From the NCBI GenBank assembly GCA_002490315.1, contig DLKG01000065.1, positions 1 through 14,451 on the forward strand: a stretch of DNA of 14,451 nucleotides, written 5' to 3'. Source of the stretch: Prevotella sp. UBA7594 (GTDB lineage Bacteria > Bacteroidota > Bacteroidia > Bacteroidales > Bacteroidaceae). Each line of letters starts with the position of its first letter. The stretch's first letter is position 1. This document shows, piece by piece, positions 1 through 7,451 of the stretch. Both the position numbers and the translations under genes were made by a program. Under the pieces are notes generated by a model, which saw only the letters and a program-made list of their open reading frames with translations, was not told where the DNA came from and did no database searches.

Positions 1-1307
1 GTTCTATGTTGAACTTGCGACGTGCCAACTACACGCTCATGAACCGCTACTACTTCACCGCCACCCTGCGTGACGACGGCTCCTCACGATTCAAGAAGCA
101 CTGGGGCCTCTTCCCGTCGTTCGCCTTCGCATGGCGCATCAAGGACGAGGCCAACCTGAAGAACATCGACTGGCTCTCCGACCTTAAGTTCCGCGCCGGC
201 TACGGCAAGACCGGACAGCAGGAAGGTATCGACAACTACCTCTGGTTCAAGCAGTACAAGAAAGGCCAGAACTTCGGTAACTATCCTATCGGCAACGGCG
301 ACGGCACTATCTACACGCCGCTCTACTACAACGACGACCTGAAGTGGGAGACAACGACAACGTACAACCTCGGTCTTGACTTCGGCTTCTGCAACCAGCG
401 CTTCACCGGTAGCCTCGACTACTATGTGCGCAAGACAACCGACCTCATCAACTCCGCTCCTGTTGCAGCCCTCGCAGGTTCTGCCGACAAGGGCATACAG
501 AACATCGGCTCGCTGAAGAACCAGGGTATTGAGGCAACCTTCAACTGGGTGGCTCTCAACACTAAGGACTGGTACTGGACAATGAGCTACAACGTTACCT
601 ACAACCAGAACACCATCACCGACCTCAACGGCGTAAGCGAGACTGGCGATCCTGTTCCGACAGGCGACAACATCGACAAGGTGAACAAGGTGCTTGCTTA
701 TCAGACGGGCTATCCTGCCACATCTTTCTACGTATATGAGCAGATGTACGACAAGAACGGCAAGCCTATCGAGGGCGCTGTGGTCGACCGCAACGGCGAC
801 GGTGTCATCAGCGAGGCAGACAAGTATCTCTACAAGCAGGCTGCAGCCCCCGTCACAATGGGCTTCTCCACACGTGTTGAGTACAAGGGCTTCGACCTTG
901 GCTTCTCGCTCCGCGCAAGCCTCGGCAACTATGTGTTCAACAACTTCGAGCAGGGCAACCGCCTGAAGACAACGAGTGCCGTATGGTGCCAGAGTGCTTA
1001 TCTCGCCAACCGTCCGGTGAGCACACTCGGATGGCTCTCCGACAAGGAGGAGTCTAAGCTCTCCGACTACTTCGTGCAGAACGCTTCCTTCCTCAAGATG
1101 GATAACATCACGCTCGGCTACTCCTTCAACCGCCTCTTCAAGAGCGGCTCATGGAACGGCATCTCGGGACGTATCTACGGATCGGTAAGCAACGTCTTCA
1201 CCATCACCAACTACAAGGGTATCGACCCGGAGGTGTACAACGGTATAGACAACAACATCTATCCGCGTCCAATCACCTTCCAGCTCGGATTGAACCTCAA
1301 TTTCTAA
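1..1307 (+). CDS. susC: SusC-like TonB-dependent outer-membrane transporter, C-terminal part (5' truncated by window edge)
   Basis: This is the C-terminal beta-barrel part of a SusC/RagA-type TonB-dependent transporter, which forms the outer-membrane channel for malto-oligosaccharides beneath its SusD lid. The frame is open from base 3, so the gene starts outside the window. The ATG at 6 is internal, and 434 residues of a family usually near 1000 are present. Seen in the sequence: the SusC barrel motif DDGSSRF close to the left edge, alternating aromatic beta strands throughout, the family's EF-hand-like loop DRNGDGVISEADKY (from about base 786), the PEVYNG..YPRP ending, and a terminal Phe (LGLNLNF) typical of outer-membrane barrels. 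The plug, TonB box and carboxypeptidase-like N-terminal domain are not visible. susD follows after 36 nt, so the two are co-transcribed. Starch specificity is inferred from the neighbours. Confidence 0.95.
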   Translation, partial: SMLNLRRANYTLMNRYYFTATLRDDGSSRFKKHWGLFPSFAFAWRIKDEANLKNIDWLSDLKFRAGYGKTGQQEGIDNYLWFKQYKKGQNFGNYPIGNGDGTIYTPLYYNDDLKWETTTTYNLGLDFGFCNQRFTGSLDYYVRKTTDLINSAPVAALAGSADKGIQNIGSLKNQGIEATFNWVALNTKDWYWTMSYNVTYNQNTITDLNGVSETGDPVPTGDNIDKVNKVLAYQTGYPATSFYVYEQMYDKNGKPIEGAVVDRNGDGVISEADKYLYKQAAAPVTMGFSTRVEYKGFDLGFSLRASLGNYVFNNFEQGNRLKTTSAVWCQSAYLANRPVSTLGWLSDKEESKLSDYFVQNASFLKMDNITLGYSFNRLFKSGSWNGISGRIYGSVSNVFTITNYKGIDPEVYNGIDNNIYPRPITFQLGLNLNF

Positions 1308-1343
1308 TTTCTTCAAGGAAAATAACTTAAACGATTTACGACA

Positions 1344-3002
1344 ATGAAAAGATATATCAAATCGGCTCTCGCACCTGCCGCAGCTCTGCTCATCAGTCTC
1401 GCTTCGACATCGTGCCTCAACGACCTCGACAAGGATCCAATCAGTCCGAAGATTGACCTTGAGGTGAGCAATGACGGACTCTACAACAAGTGCTACGCCA
1501 ACTTCGGTATCAACGGTAACGGTAGCGGTAGCAACAGTGACGACGACTCCGACGTGAAGGGATTCAATGACGCTGGCATGACGGGTCTTGTGCGCGCCAT
1601 GTTCAACATCAACGAACTGCCGACCGACGAGGCCACCTGCTCATGGGGCGATGGTCTGCAGGAGCTCAACTCTGCTACGTACGCTCCGTCGCATCCTTGG
1701 GTGAAGCTCTATTTCGTGCGCCTTACGCTCGGCATCACTACTTGCAACCAGTATCTTCAGGTGGCAGGCAGCGCCGACGCCACGAAGACTGCTGAGGTGC
1801 GCTTCCTCCGCGCCATGCAGTACTATCTGCTCATGGATGCCTACGGCAACGTGCCTTTCACGGAGACGCTTGAGAAGCCTGTGCAGAAGTCGCGCGAGGA
1901 GATGTACAACTGGCTCGTGCAGGAGCTGAAGGACATTGAGCCCAACCTCCTCGACGCCCAGCCGAAGACTTCTTCCGACCCCAACTACGGACGCATCGAC
2001 AAGGCTGCCTGCTGGCTCCTCCTCTCTCGCCTCTACCTCAATGCAGAGGTGTACACGGGCAAGGCTGAGTGGCAGCTCGCCAAGGACTATGCCGACAAGG
2101 TCATAAAGTCGAACTACAAGCTCAACACTACAGGCTCTTCCGACGGCAAGTGGAGCGCCTACCAGATGGTGTTCATGGGCGACAACATGGAGACTTCAGC
2201 CCACAACGAGATTCTCTTCCCGATTATCAATATCTCGGGCAAGACTGCCAGCTACGGCAACTCGCTCTTCCTCATCGCTGGTACGTTCGACGGCGCTATG
2301 CACGCCAACCAGGACGACCCGAATGGTTCCAACGGCTGCGTGGGACAGAACTGGATCGGTCTTCATCCGCGTGTGGCTCTCGTGAAGAAGTTCTTCGAGG
2401 ACAAGGCTGAGAAGGACATTCCTAACGTGCCTTCATATAAGATGACCACTGAGGCTGGCGACGACCGCGCCCTCTTCTGGGGTGAGGATCGCCCGCTCGA
2501 AATCAGCACCATCACAAAGTCGTCGGAAGGCTTCGGCGTGACGAAGTTCCTCAACTACAATGCTGAGGCTTCAAGCCCCGCTCATGTGGACGCTTCCTTC
2601 GCCGACATGGACTGGCCGTTCATGCGCGTCGCTGAGGCTTACCTCAACTATGCTGAGGCTGACGCACGCCTTAACGGCGGCAAGACTGCCGGTGAGGCTA
2701 CGCGACTCGTCAACGAACTCCGTGCACGTGCCAACGCTTCACAGCACACTGACGTGACGAAGGGCTACACGCTCGACGAACTCTGCGACGAATGGGCACG
2801 CGAGTTCTACTTCGAGGGTATGCGCCGTACAACGCTCGTGCGCTTCGGAAAGTTCGGTGGCGACACTGGTTACAACTGGGACTGGAAAGGCGGCGTGAAG
2901 GAAGGAAAGAACTTCGATTCTCACTTCAATGTCTATCCTATTCCTTACACTCAGATTCAGAGCAACTCTAATCTGACACAGAACCCCGGATACACAAACT
3001 AA
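1344..3002 (+). CDS. susD: SusD-like starch-binding outer-membrane lipoprotein
   Basis: This is a 552-residue SusD/RagB-family glycan-binding lipoprotein that caps SusC on the cell surface. The N-terminus is a lipoprotein signal peptide: hydrophobic residues 8-20, then STSC with the lipidated Cys at residue 24, followed by LNDLD, a common SusD start. The helical SusD core is clear in AEVRFLRAMQYYLLMDAYGNVPF. The C-terminal part has the usual VAEAYLNYAEADARLN and REFYFEGMRRTTLVRFGKF blocks, and the protein ends with the typical YPIPYTQIQSNSNLTQNPGY. The segment INELPTDEATCSWGD resembles the starch-contacting segment of Bacteroides thetaiotaomicron SusD. Trp101 would correspond to its binding-platform Trp, an alignment made by memory. 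The length is close to the roughly 550 residues of starch SusD. The 36-nt spacer after susC is AT-rich with no Shine-Dalgarno sequence, as is normal in this phylum. Confidence 0.97.
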   Translation: MKRYIKSALAPAAALLISLASTSCLNDLDKDPISPKIDLEVSNDGLYNKCYANFGINGNGSGSNSDDDSDVKGFNDAGMTGLVRAMFNINELPTDEATCSWGDGLQELNSATYAPSHPWVKLYFVRLTLGITTCNQYLQVAGSADATKTAEVRFLRAMQYYLLMDAYGNVPFTETLEKPVQKSREEMYNWLVQELKDIEPNLLDAQPKTSSDPNYGRIDKAACWLLLSRLYLNAEVYTGKAEWQLAKDYADKVIKSNYKLNTTGSSDGKWSAYQMVFMGDNMETSAHNEILFPIINISGKTASYGNSLFLIAGTFDGAMHANQDDPNGSNGCVGQNWIGLHPRVALVKKFFEDKAEKDIPNVPSYKMTTEAGDDRALFWGEDRPLEISTITKSSEGFGVTKFLNYNAEASSPAHVDASFADMDWPFMRVAEAYLNYAEADARLNGGKTAGEATRLVNELRARANASQHTDVTKGYTLDELCDEWAREFYFEGMRRTTLVRFGKFGGDTGYNWDWKGGVKEGKNFDSHFNVYPIPYTQIQSNSNLTQNPGYTN

Positions 3003-3010
3003 GCCAAAAG

Positions 3011-3039
3011 GCTGATGGGGCAGGACATGCCCCATCGGC
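3011..3039 (+). promoter_or_regulatory. susD-susE intercistronic hairpin
   Basis: GCTGATGGGGCA (3011-3022) and TGCCCCATCGGC (3028-3039) pair over 12 bp with one G-U wobble and a 5-nt loop. The hairpin starts 8 nt after the susD stop. No U-tract follows, so it does not look like a full intrinsic terminator. A role in protecting the susCD message from 3' decay, or in lowering read-through into susE, is inference. Confidence 0.6.
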
Positions 3040-3082
3040 TTGAAGGTTTGAATTTTCATCATTACCTTTAAACAACCAAAAA

Positions 3083-4666
3083 ATGAAAAATATATTCAAG
3101 TCAATAATGTTTGTGGCTGCCGGCGCACTGATGTTCGCTTCCTGCGACGACGACACCACTCCGGTGCTTGAACTGGAGAACGCCGCCACACTCAACGCAA
3201 TCAACGGCGATTGCGTCATCACAAAGGCCAACTACAGCGAGCAGTTCCCGGAGATTTCCTGGGAGAAGGCAAGCTACGGCAAGGGTGCAATCGTCAACTA
3301 TGAGGTGACGCTCACCAACAACGAGACGCAGAAGAGCGTTGTCATCGGCGAGACTACCAACACGACGAAGCTCGACCTCTCCAATGAGATGATGAACTCC
3401 TTCCTCGCACAGACGGGCGCTTTCCCGGGTAAGGCTTCGCAGTACACCGTGTCGCTGAAGTCGAGCACTTACAGCACTTACGTCAATGACGCGTCGAACA
3501 CCATCTCTTTCAACGCTACTCCGTACGACCCGAAGACAGACGGCGTGACATGGAAGTACGCTTATGTGGCTGAGAACTATCCCAACTGGGACTTCACTAA
3601 GGCTTACCTCATCGGCGACCCTGATAATGACGGCTATTACGAAGGCTTTGCGCAGTTTGACAACAACAACACAACGTACGCCATCCTCGAAGGTGCCGAC
3701 CCTTCGCATGTCATCGCAAAGGACAAGACTGTGGAGAAGAAGGGCTTCCTGAAGATTGGAGTAAATGCTGACGGCTCCGTGGAGCAGAGCGCTCCTCTCA
3801 CATGGTGTATCATCGGCGACGCCACCTCTGGCGGCTGGGACAAGGACACCGAGATGGAGTATGATGCCACTACACGTACATGGAGCTGTATTGCAATGCT
3901 CTCCGACAAGGAATTAAAGTTCCGTAACGAAAACGACTGGAACACTAACTTCGGCTCTGACGGCACCGAGAACGGACTTGTAAAAGACGGTCAGAACATA
4001 AAGATTGCAAAGGCTCATGGCTACATCGTGAGACTCAACATCACGAATGCCGGCAAGTACACATACTCTCTTGAGGAGACCGACATCGAGCAGTCGGCTG
4101 CTTCCGTGAAGTTGCCTGGTAGCTATCAGAACTGGGAACTCGACGACGAGAATATCTACACTCTCGCTTCTGAGTCACGCGACTTCAAGTTTACGGGCAC
4201 TTACTACTTCGACAAGGGCGTTGAGTTCAAGATTAACGATGGTAACTGGCTCGGCGCTGTGGGCGGTGTCAACTGGGATTCTGACTACAAGAACGGTAGC
4301 TTGGTGCTTGGCGAAGGCGACAACATCAAGATTCCTGTAGCTGGCTATTGGCGCATATTCGCCGACACGAAGAAGGCAACTGCCACTCTCACACGCACTG
4401 GATGGGAAGTAATCGGCAGCGCAACGGCTGACGAGTGGAACAGCGGTCAGCTTATGGACTACGATCCTGCATCGAAGACATGGTCAATCACGCTTACGCT
4501 CAAGGACGGTGAGATCAAGTTCCGCTGGGACGGCGCTTGGGCACAGAACTTCGGTGGCGCACTTGATGCTCTTGAGCAGGACGGTGCAAATATCGCAGTG
4601 AAGGCTGGCACCTACAAGATTGTGCTTGACGTCAACGCGAAGAAGGCTACAATGACAAAACAGTAA
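3083..4666 (+). CDS. susE: SusE/SusF-like surface starch-binding lipoprotein with four putative CBM-type modules
   Basis: This is a 527-residue surface lipoprotein of the SusE/SusF type, which binds starch and helps retain it at the cell surface but has no catalysis. The signal peptide ends in MFAS-C with lipidated Cys21. Cys21 is followed by Asp22-24, an acidic stretch of the kind that sends lipoproteins to the surface in Bacteroidota. Residues about 30-150 fit the SusE N-terminal Ig/FnIII-like domain (the PEISWEKASYGKGAIVNYEVTL segment). The rest reads as beta modules at about 155-235, 240-335, 340-437 and 440-527. The second and fourth are clearly related: TWCIIGDAT..GWDKD..MEYDATTRTWSC..DKELKFRNENDWNTNFG against GWEVIGSAT.DEWNSG.LMDYDPASKTWSI..DGEIKFRWDGAWAQNFG. 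The paired Trp and K/RFR residues are candidate ligand contacts. The gene is last in the susCDE run, 80 nt after susD. No separate susF follows, and this protein may cover both roles. The module count is by eye. Confidence 0.9.
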   Translation: MKNIFKSIMFVAAGALMFASCDDDTTPVLELENAATLNAINGDCVITKANYSEQFPEISWEKASYGKGAIVNYEVTLTNNETQKSVVIGETTNTTKLDLSNEMMNSFLAQTGAFPGKASQYTVSLKSSTYSTYVNDASNTISFNATPYDPKTDGVTWKYAYVAENYPNWDFTKAYLIGDPDNDGYYEGFAQFDNNNTTYAILEGADPSHVIAKDKTVEKKGFLKIGVNADGSVEQSAPLTWCIIGDATSGGWDKDTEMEYDATTRTWSCIAMLSDKELKFRNENDWNTNFGSDGTENGLVKDGQNIKIAKAHGYIVRLNITNAGKYTYSLEETDIEQSAASVKLPGSYQNWELDDENIYTLASESRDFKFTGTYYFDKGVEFKINDGNWLGAVGGVNWDSDYKNGSLVLGEGDNIKIPVAGYWRIFADTKKATATLTRTGWEVIGSATADEWNSGQLMDYDPASKTWSITLTLKDGEIKFRWDGAWAQNFGGALDALEQDGANIAVKAGTYKIVLDVNAKKATMTKQ

Positions 4667-4713
4667 GTCTTGCGCATTTCCGAAAAGGAAATGTTGAAAG
4701 TAATATTTAATGG

Positions 4714-4765
4714 ACAACGGAACTACGAATGGTTCACACCAGTTCGGAGTTCCGTTGTTTTTTTT
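4714..4765 (+). terminator. Intrinsic terminator of the susCDE transcript
   Basis: A perfect 11-bp stem, ACAACGGAACT (4714-4724) with AGTTCCGTTGT (4748-4758), is followed by eight T residues (4758-4765). The apparent 23-nt loop folds further (CGAA 4726-4729 with TTCG 4743-4746, GGT 4731-4733 with ACC 4738-4740), giving one long hairpin. It lies 47 nt after the susE stop. Confidence 0.93.
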
Positions 4766-4901
4766 ATGTATATACGGAATCTGAAAGCAATGCGAGAGTG
4801 GGTCTAAAGGGAAACAATGCTGAGCGCAGCCCACCAATTGCAGAGATTTCATTACTCCATATTATGGATGACCCCAACTTCTTATTTTTAATTCCACTTG
4901 C

Positions 4902-4932
4902 TTGTAATTGTTGAGGAAAATCACTAAATTTG
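4902..4932 (+). promoter_or_regulatory. Bacteroidota-type promoter for the prolyl oligopeptidase gene
   Basis: TAAATTTG at 4925-4932 matches the Bacteroidota -7 consensus TAnnTTTG exactly. A TTG at 4902-4904 sits 20 bp upstream, at the usual distance of the -33 element. Transcription would start near 4940, giving a leader of about 180 nt before the ATG at 5121. Confidence 0.7.
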
Positions 4933-4939
4933 CAGAAAT

Positions 4940-5120
4940 AATAATATGTCGGACAAAACTATGTTTTCCGACCGCATTCCTCTTGTCTACTTAATGCTTC
5001 CTCTTTTTAAAAGAGAAAAGGAAGATGAATGTGAAAATGATTTTGGACGTTGGATTTATATACTTAAGTTACACCGGTCTTAGTGAAATGGACATAAAAT
5101 ATTTGAATTGAAAAAGATAT
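4940..5120 (+). other. Long AT-rich 5' leader of the peptidase gene with two foldbacks
   Basis: This covers most of the 4766-5120 gap, which holds no convincing gene. At 4948-4972, GTCGG and AAAAC pair with GTTTT and CCGAC around a TAT loop, with a 2-nt bulge (AC, 4953-4954). No U-tract follows. At 4997-5024 there is a palindromic pyrimidine/purine block: CTTCC (4997-5001) against GGAAG (5020-5024), with CTCTTTT against AAAAGAG inside it. I do not recognise a known riboswitch. Regulatory function is inference. Confidence 0.4.
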
Positions 5121-7247
5121 ATGGACAAAAATAAAATTCTTACGCTAATGGCAACTGCCGCGCTCATGGGAGTGTCGGCTTCTGTTGAAGCGCAGGTGAA
5201 GTACCCCAATACGCCAAAGGATAATACCATTGACGAATATTTCGGCGAGAAAGTTGCCGACCCTTACCGTTGGCTTGAAAACGACACGAGTGCGGCAACA
5301 GCGGAGTGGGTGAGGGCGGAAAATGCCGTCACCCGCAAGTATCTCGACAACCTGCCCATGCGCGGGGCCATTTTGAAGCGTCTTAAAGAAACTGCCAATT
5401 ATGAGAAAATAGGTATGCCTTTTGAGAAAGGCGGCAAATGGTATGTCTTCCGCAACAACGGATTGCAGAATCAAAGCGTGCTCTATCAGATGGATCGTGC
5501 CAATGCTCCGGAGAAAGAACAGCGCGTGTGGCTCGACCCCAACACGTTGAGCCAAGACGGTACCGTGGCGTTGAAGGCTGTTTCTTTCTCGCATGACGGA
5601 AAGTTCATGGCTTATGTCATTTCACGCAACGGTTCTGACTGGGAGGAGATTTACGTGAAGGATGTAGCCACGGGGAAAACACTTCCCGATCATATTCAGT
5701 GGGCGAAGTTCACCACCGCCACTTGGCGTGGTGACGGATTCTATTACAGTGCCTATGATGCGCCGGAGAAAGGCAAAGAGACGTCTGCCAAGAACTCCGT
5801 TCAGAAGATTTATTTCCATTGTATGGGCACCGATCAGAGTGCCGACCAACTGTTCTATCAGAACCCGTCGCAGCCACTGAGATTCTATGGAGTGAGTGTT
5901 GACGACGACGAGCACTTTATGTATATGAGTGAGGACGGCATGGACAACGGTAACAATCTATATTTGCGCAATCTCTCGCAGCCCGACGCCCAATTCATAC
6001 AGATGTGTTCCGATCCGCGATTCCGCTATTCGCCTGTTGGCACCATTGGCGACAAAACATATATTCTCACCAATGCCGGTGCTCCGAAGTATCGTCTTAT
6101 GGTGGCGGAGGCCGACAAACCGGGCTATACAGACTGGCAAGAAGTAGTGCCGGAAGGCGAGAGCGTGCTTGAGGATGTCACCTTCACAGAGGGCGACCGC
6201 ATGATATTGCAGTACTCTAAGGACAACTGCAACCAACTTTTTGTGTATTCAATAAAAGGACAGCGCCTTGCCGAGATAAAACTCCCTACATTCGGCTCGA
6301 CATCAGTCAGCGGAAAGCGCACGCAAAAGGAACTGTTCTATTCCTTCACATCCTATACCGTGCCCAATACAATCTACAATTATGACACCGCGACGGGCAA
6401 GAGCAGCGTGGTTGCCACACCGAAAGTGGCGTTCCGAGCCAGCGACTACATGACGGAGATGCTCTTTTACACGTCGAAGGACGGCACGCGTGCGCCGCTC
6501 TTCATAACGCATAAGAAAGGCTTGAAACTCAACGGCAAGAATCCTCTTTTGCTCTATGGCTACGGTGGATTCAACGTGACGTACACGCCCTATTTCCTCT
6601 CCTCAATGATTCCGTTCATGGAGCGTGGTGGTGTGTATGTACATGCCGTACTGCGTGGCGGCGGAGAGTATGGTGAGGAGTGGCATTTGGCAGGCACGAA
6701 GCTACACAAGCAGAACGTCTTCGACGACTTTATCTCTGCCGCCGAGTTCCTCATAGCCAAGGGTTACACGTCAAAAGACTATCTTGCCATTCAGGGAGGC
6801 AGCAACGGCGGACTGCTTGTCGGCGCCTGTATGACGCAGCGTCCCGACCTCTTCAAGGTCTGTCTGCCTGCCGTGGGAGTGATGGATATGTTGCGCTATC
6901 ATAAGTTCACTATCGGATGGAACTGGGCTCCCGACTATGGCACGTCGGAGAACTCTAAAGAGATGTTCGACTATCTGAAGGGTTACTCGCCCCTTCACAC
7001 CCTGAAGCCAGGCGTTAAATATCCCGCCACGCTCATCACTACTGCCGACCATGATGACCGTGTTGTGCCGGCACATTCTTTTAAGTTCGCTGCACGTCTG
7101 CAGGAGTGTCAGGCGGGAACGGCTCCAGTGCTTATCAGCATAGGCGTGAATGCCGGGCATGGTGGCGGCAAGCCGTTGGCTAAACGCCTGGAGGAGACCG
7201 CCGACGCCTTGAGTTTCACGCTTTGGAACATGGGCATAAAGCGATAG
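5121..7247 (+). CDS. Secreted prolyl oligopeptidase (family S9A)
   Basis: This is a 708-residue serine peptidase of the prolyl oligopeptidase family, which cleaves after Pro in short peptides. It starts with a Sec signal peptide (hydrophobic residues 6-20, likely cleavage V22-E-A24 before Gln25), so it should act in the periplasm. The mature start YPNTPKDNTIDEYFGEKVADPYRWLE is the classical S9A N-terminus (DPYRWLE). Residues about 75-430 form the seven-bladed propeller, and the alpha/beta-hydrolase domain follows. The triad is complete: Ser561 in GGSNGG, Asp645 in TADHDDRVVP, and His680 in NAGHGGGK. The nearby Arg647 matches the substrate-binding Arg of the family. Length agrees with the roughly 700-residue family. 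The gene has its own promoter and terminator and sits between the two halves of a starch locus. No enzymatic link to starch is evident, so proximity is the only connection. Confidence 0.96.
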   Translation: MDKNKILTLMATAALMGVSASVEAQVKYPNTPKDNTIDEYFGEKVADPYRWLENDTSAATAEWVRAENAVTRKYLDNLPMRGAILKRLKETANYEKIGMPFEKGGKWYVFRNNGLQNQSVLYQMDRANAPEKEQRVWLDPNTLSQDGTVALKAVSFSHDGKFMAYVISRNGSDWEEIYVKDVATGKTLPDHIQWAKFTTATWRGDGFYYSAYDAPEKGKETSAKNSVQKIYFHCMGTDQSADQLFYQNPSQPLRFYGVSVDDDEHFMYMSEDGMDNGNNLYLRNLSQPDAQFIQMCSDPRFRYSPVGTIGDKTYILTNAGAPKYRLMVAEADKPGYTDWQEVVPEGESVLEDVTFTEGDRMILQYSKDNCNQLFVYSIKGQRLAEIKLPTFGSTSVSGKRTQKELFYSFTSYTVPNTIYNYDTATGKSSVVATPKVAFRASDYMTEMLFYTSKDGTRAPLFITHKKGLKLNGKNPLLLYGYGGFNVTYTPYFLSSMIPFMERGGVYVHAVLRGGGEYGEEWHLAGTKLHKQNVFDDFISAAEFLIAKGYTSKDYLAIQGGSNGGLLVGACMTQRPDLFKVCLPAVGVMDMLRYHKFTIGWNWAPDYGTSENSKEMFDYLKGYSPLHTLKPGVKYPATLITTADHDDRVVPAHSFKFAARLQECQAGTAPVLISIGVNAGHGGGKPLAKRLEETADALSFTLWNMGIKR

Positions 7248-7306
7248 CTCAAGTACGGGCGGCAAGCCGTGGGCAAAGCACTTGCAAACGTTTACAATGT
7301 ATTTTC

Positions 7307-7351
7307 AATGATTGCTCACTTGATTTATGTCACGTGAGCAATCATTTTTTT
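7307..7351 (+). terminator. Intrinsic terminator of the peptidase gene
   Basis: A perfect 13-bp stem, AATGATTGCTCAC (7307-7319) with GTGAGCAATCATT (7334-7346), surrounds a 14-nt loop and runs into a T-tract at 7345-7351. It lies 59 nt after the peptidase stop. Because the stem is followed by T and the 5' flank has several Ts, some bidirectional activity is possible. Confidence 0.93.
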
Positions 7352-7358
7352 AATTTTG
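7326..7358 (+). promoter_or_regulatory. Candidate malQ-operon promoter overlapping the upstream terminator
   Basis: TAATTTTG at 7351-7358 matches the Bacteroidota -7 consensus TAnnTTTG exactly and shares its first base with the terminator T-tract. The -33 element is weak: TATG at 7326-7329 matches three of four bases of TTTG, 21 bp upstream. Transcription would start near 7365, leaving a leader of about 85 nt before the malQ ATG. Confidence 0.5.
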
Positions 7359-7390
7359 CAGATGTTATACAACCCCACTACCTAATAGCG

Positions 7391-7408
7391 ACGCCTTCGG
7401 GGCGTTTT
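7391..7408 (+). promoter_or_regulatory. Terminator-like hairpin in the malQ leader
   Basis: ACGCC (7391-7395) pairs with GGCGT (7401-7405) around a TTCGG loop. It is followed by a short T-run (7405-7408) and then an AT-rich stretch. The hairpin lies between the candidate promoter and the malQ start, where it could act as a weak attenuator. The stem is short and the U-tract brief, so the call is tentative. Confidence 0.4.
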
Positions 7409-7451
7409 ATATATTACACATTTACATAGACAATCAAAAAAATCATAATAT

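Noticed and set aside
3043..3050. AAGGTTTG as a -7 box for a separate susE promoter
   Set aside because: It misses the first consensus base and has no properly spaced -33 element. It also lies in the shadow of the intercistronic hairpin.
4729..4914. Small 61-codon + strand frame after susE
   Set aside because: It begins inside the susE terminator hairpin, crosses its T-tract, and has no similarity or signal that I recognise.
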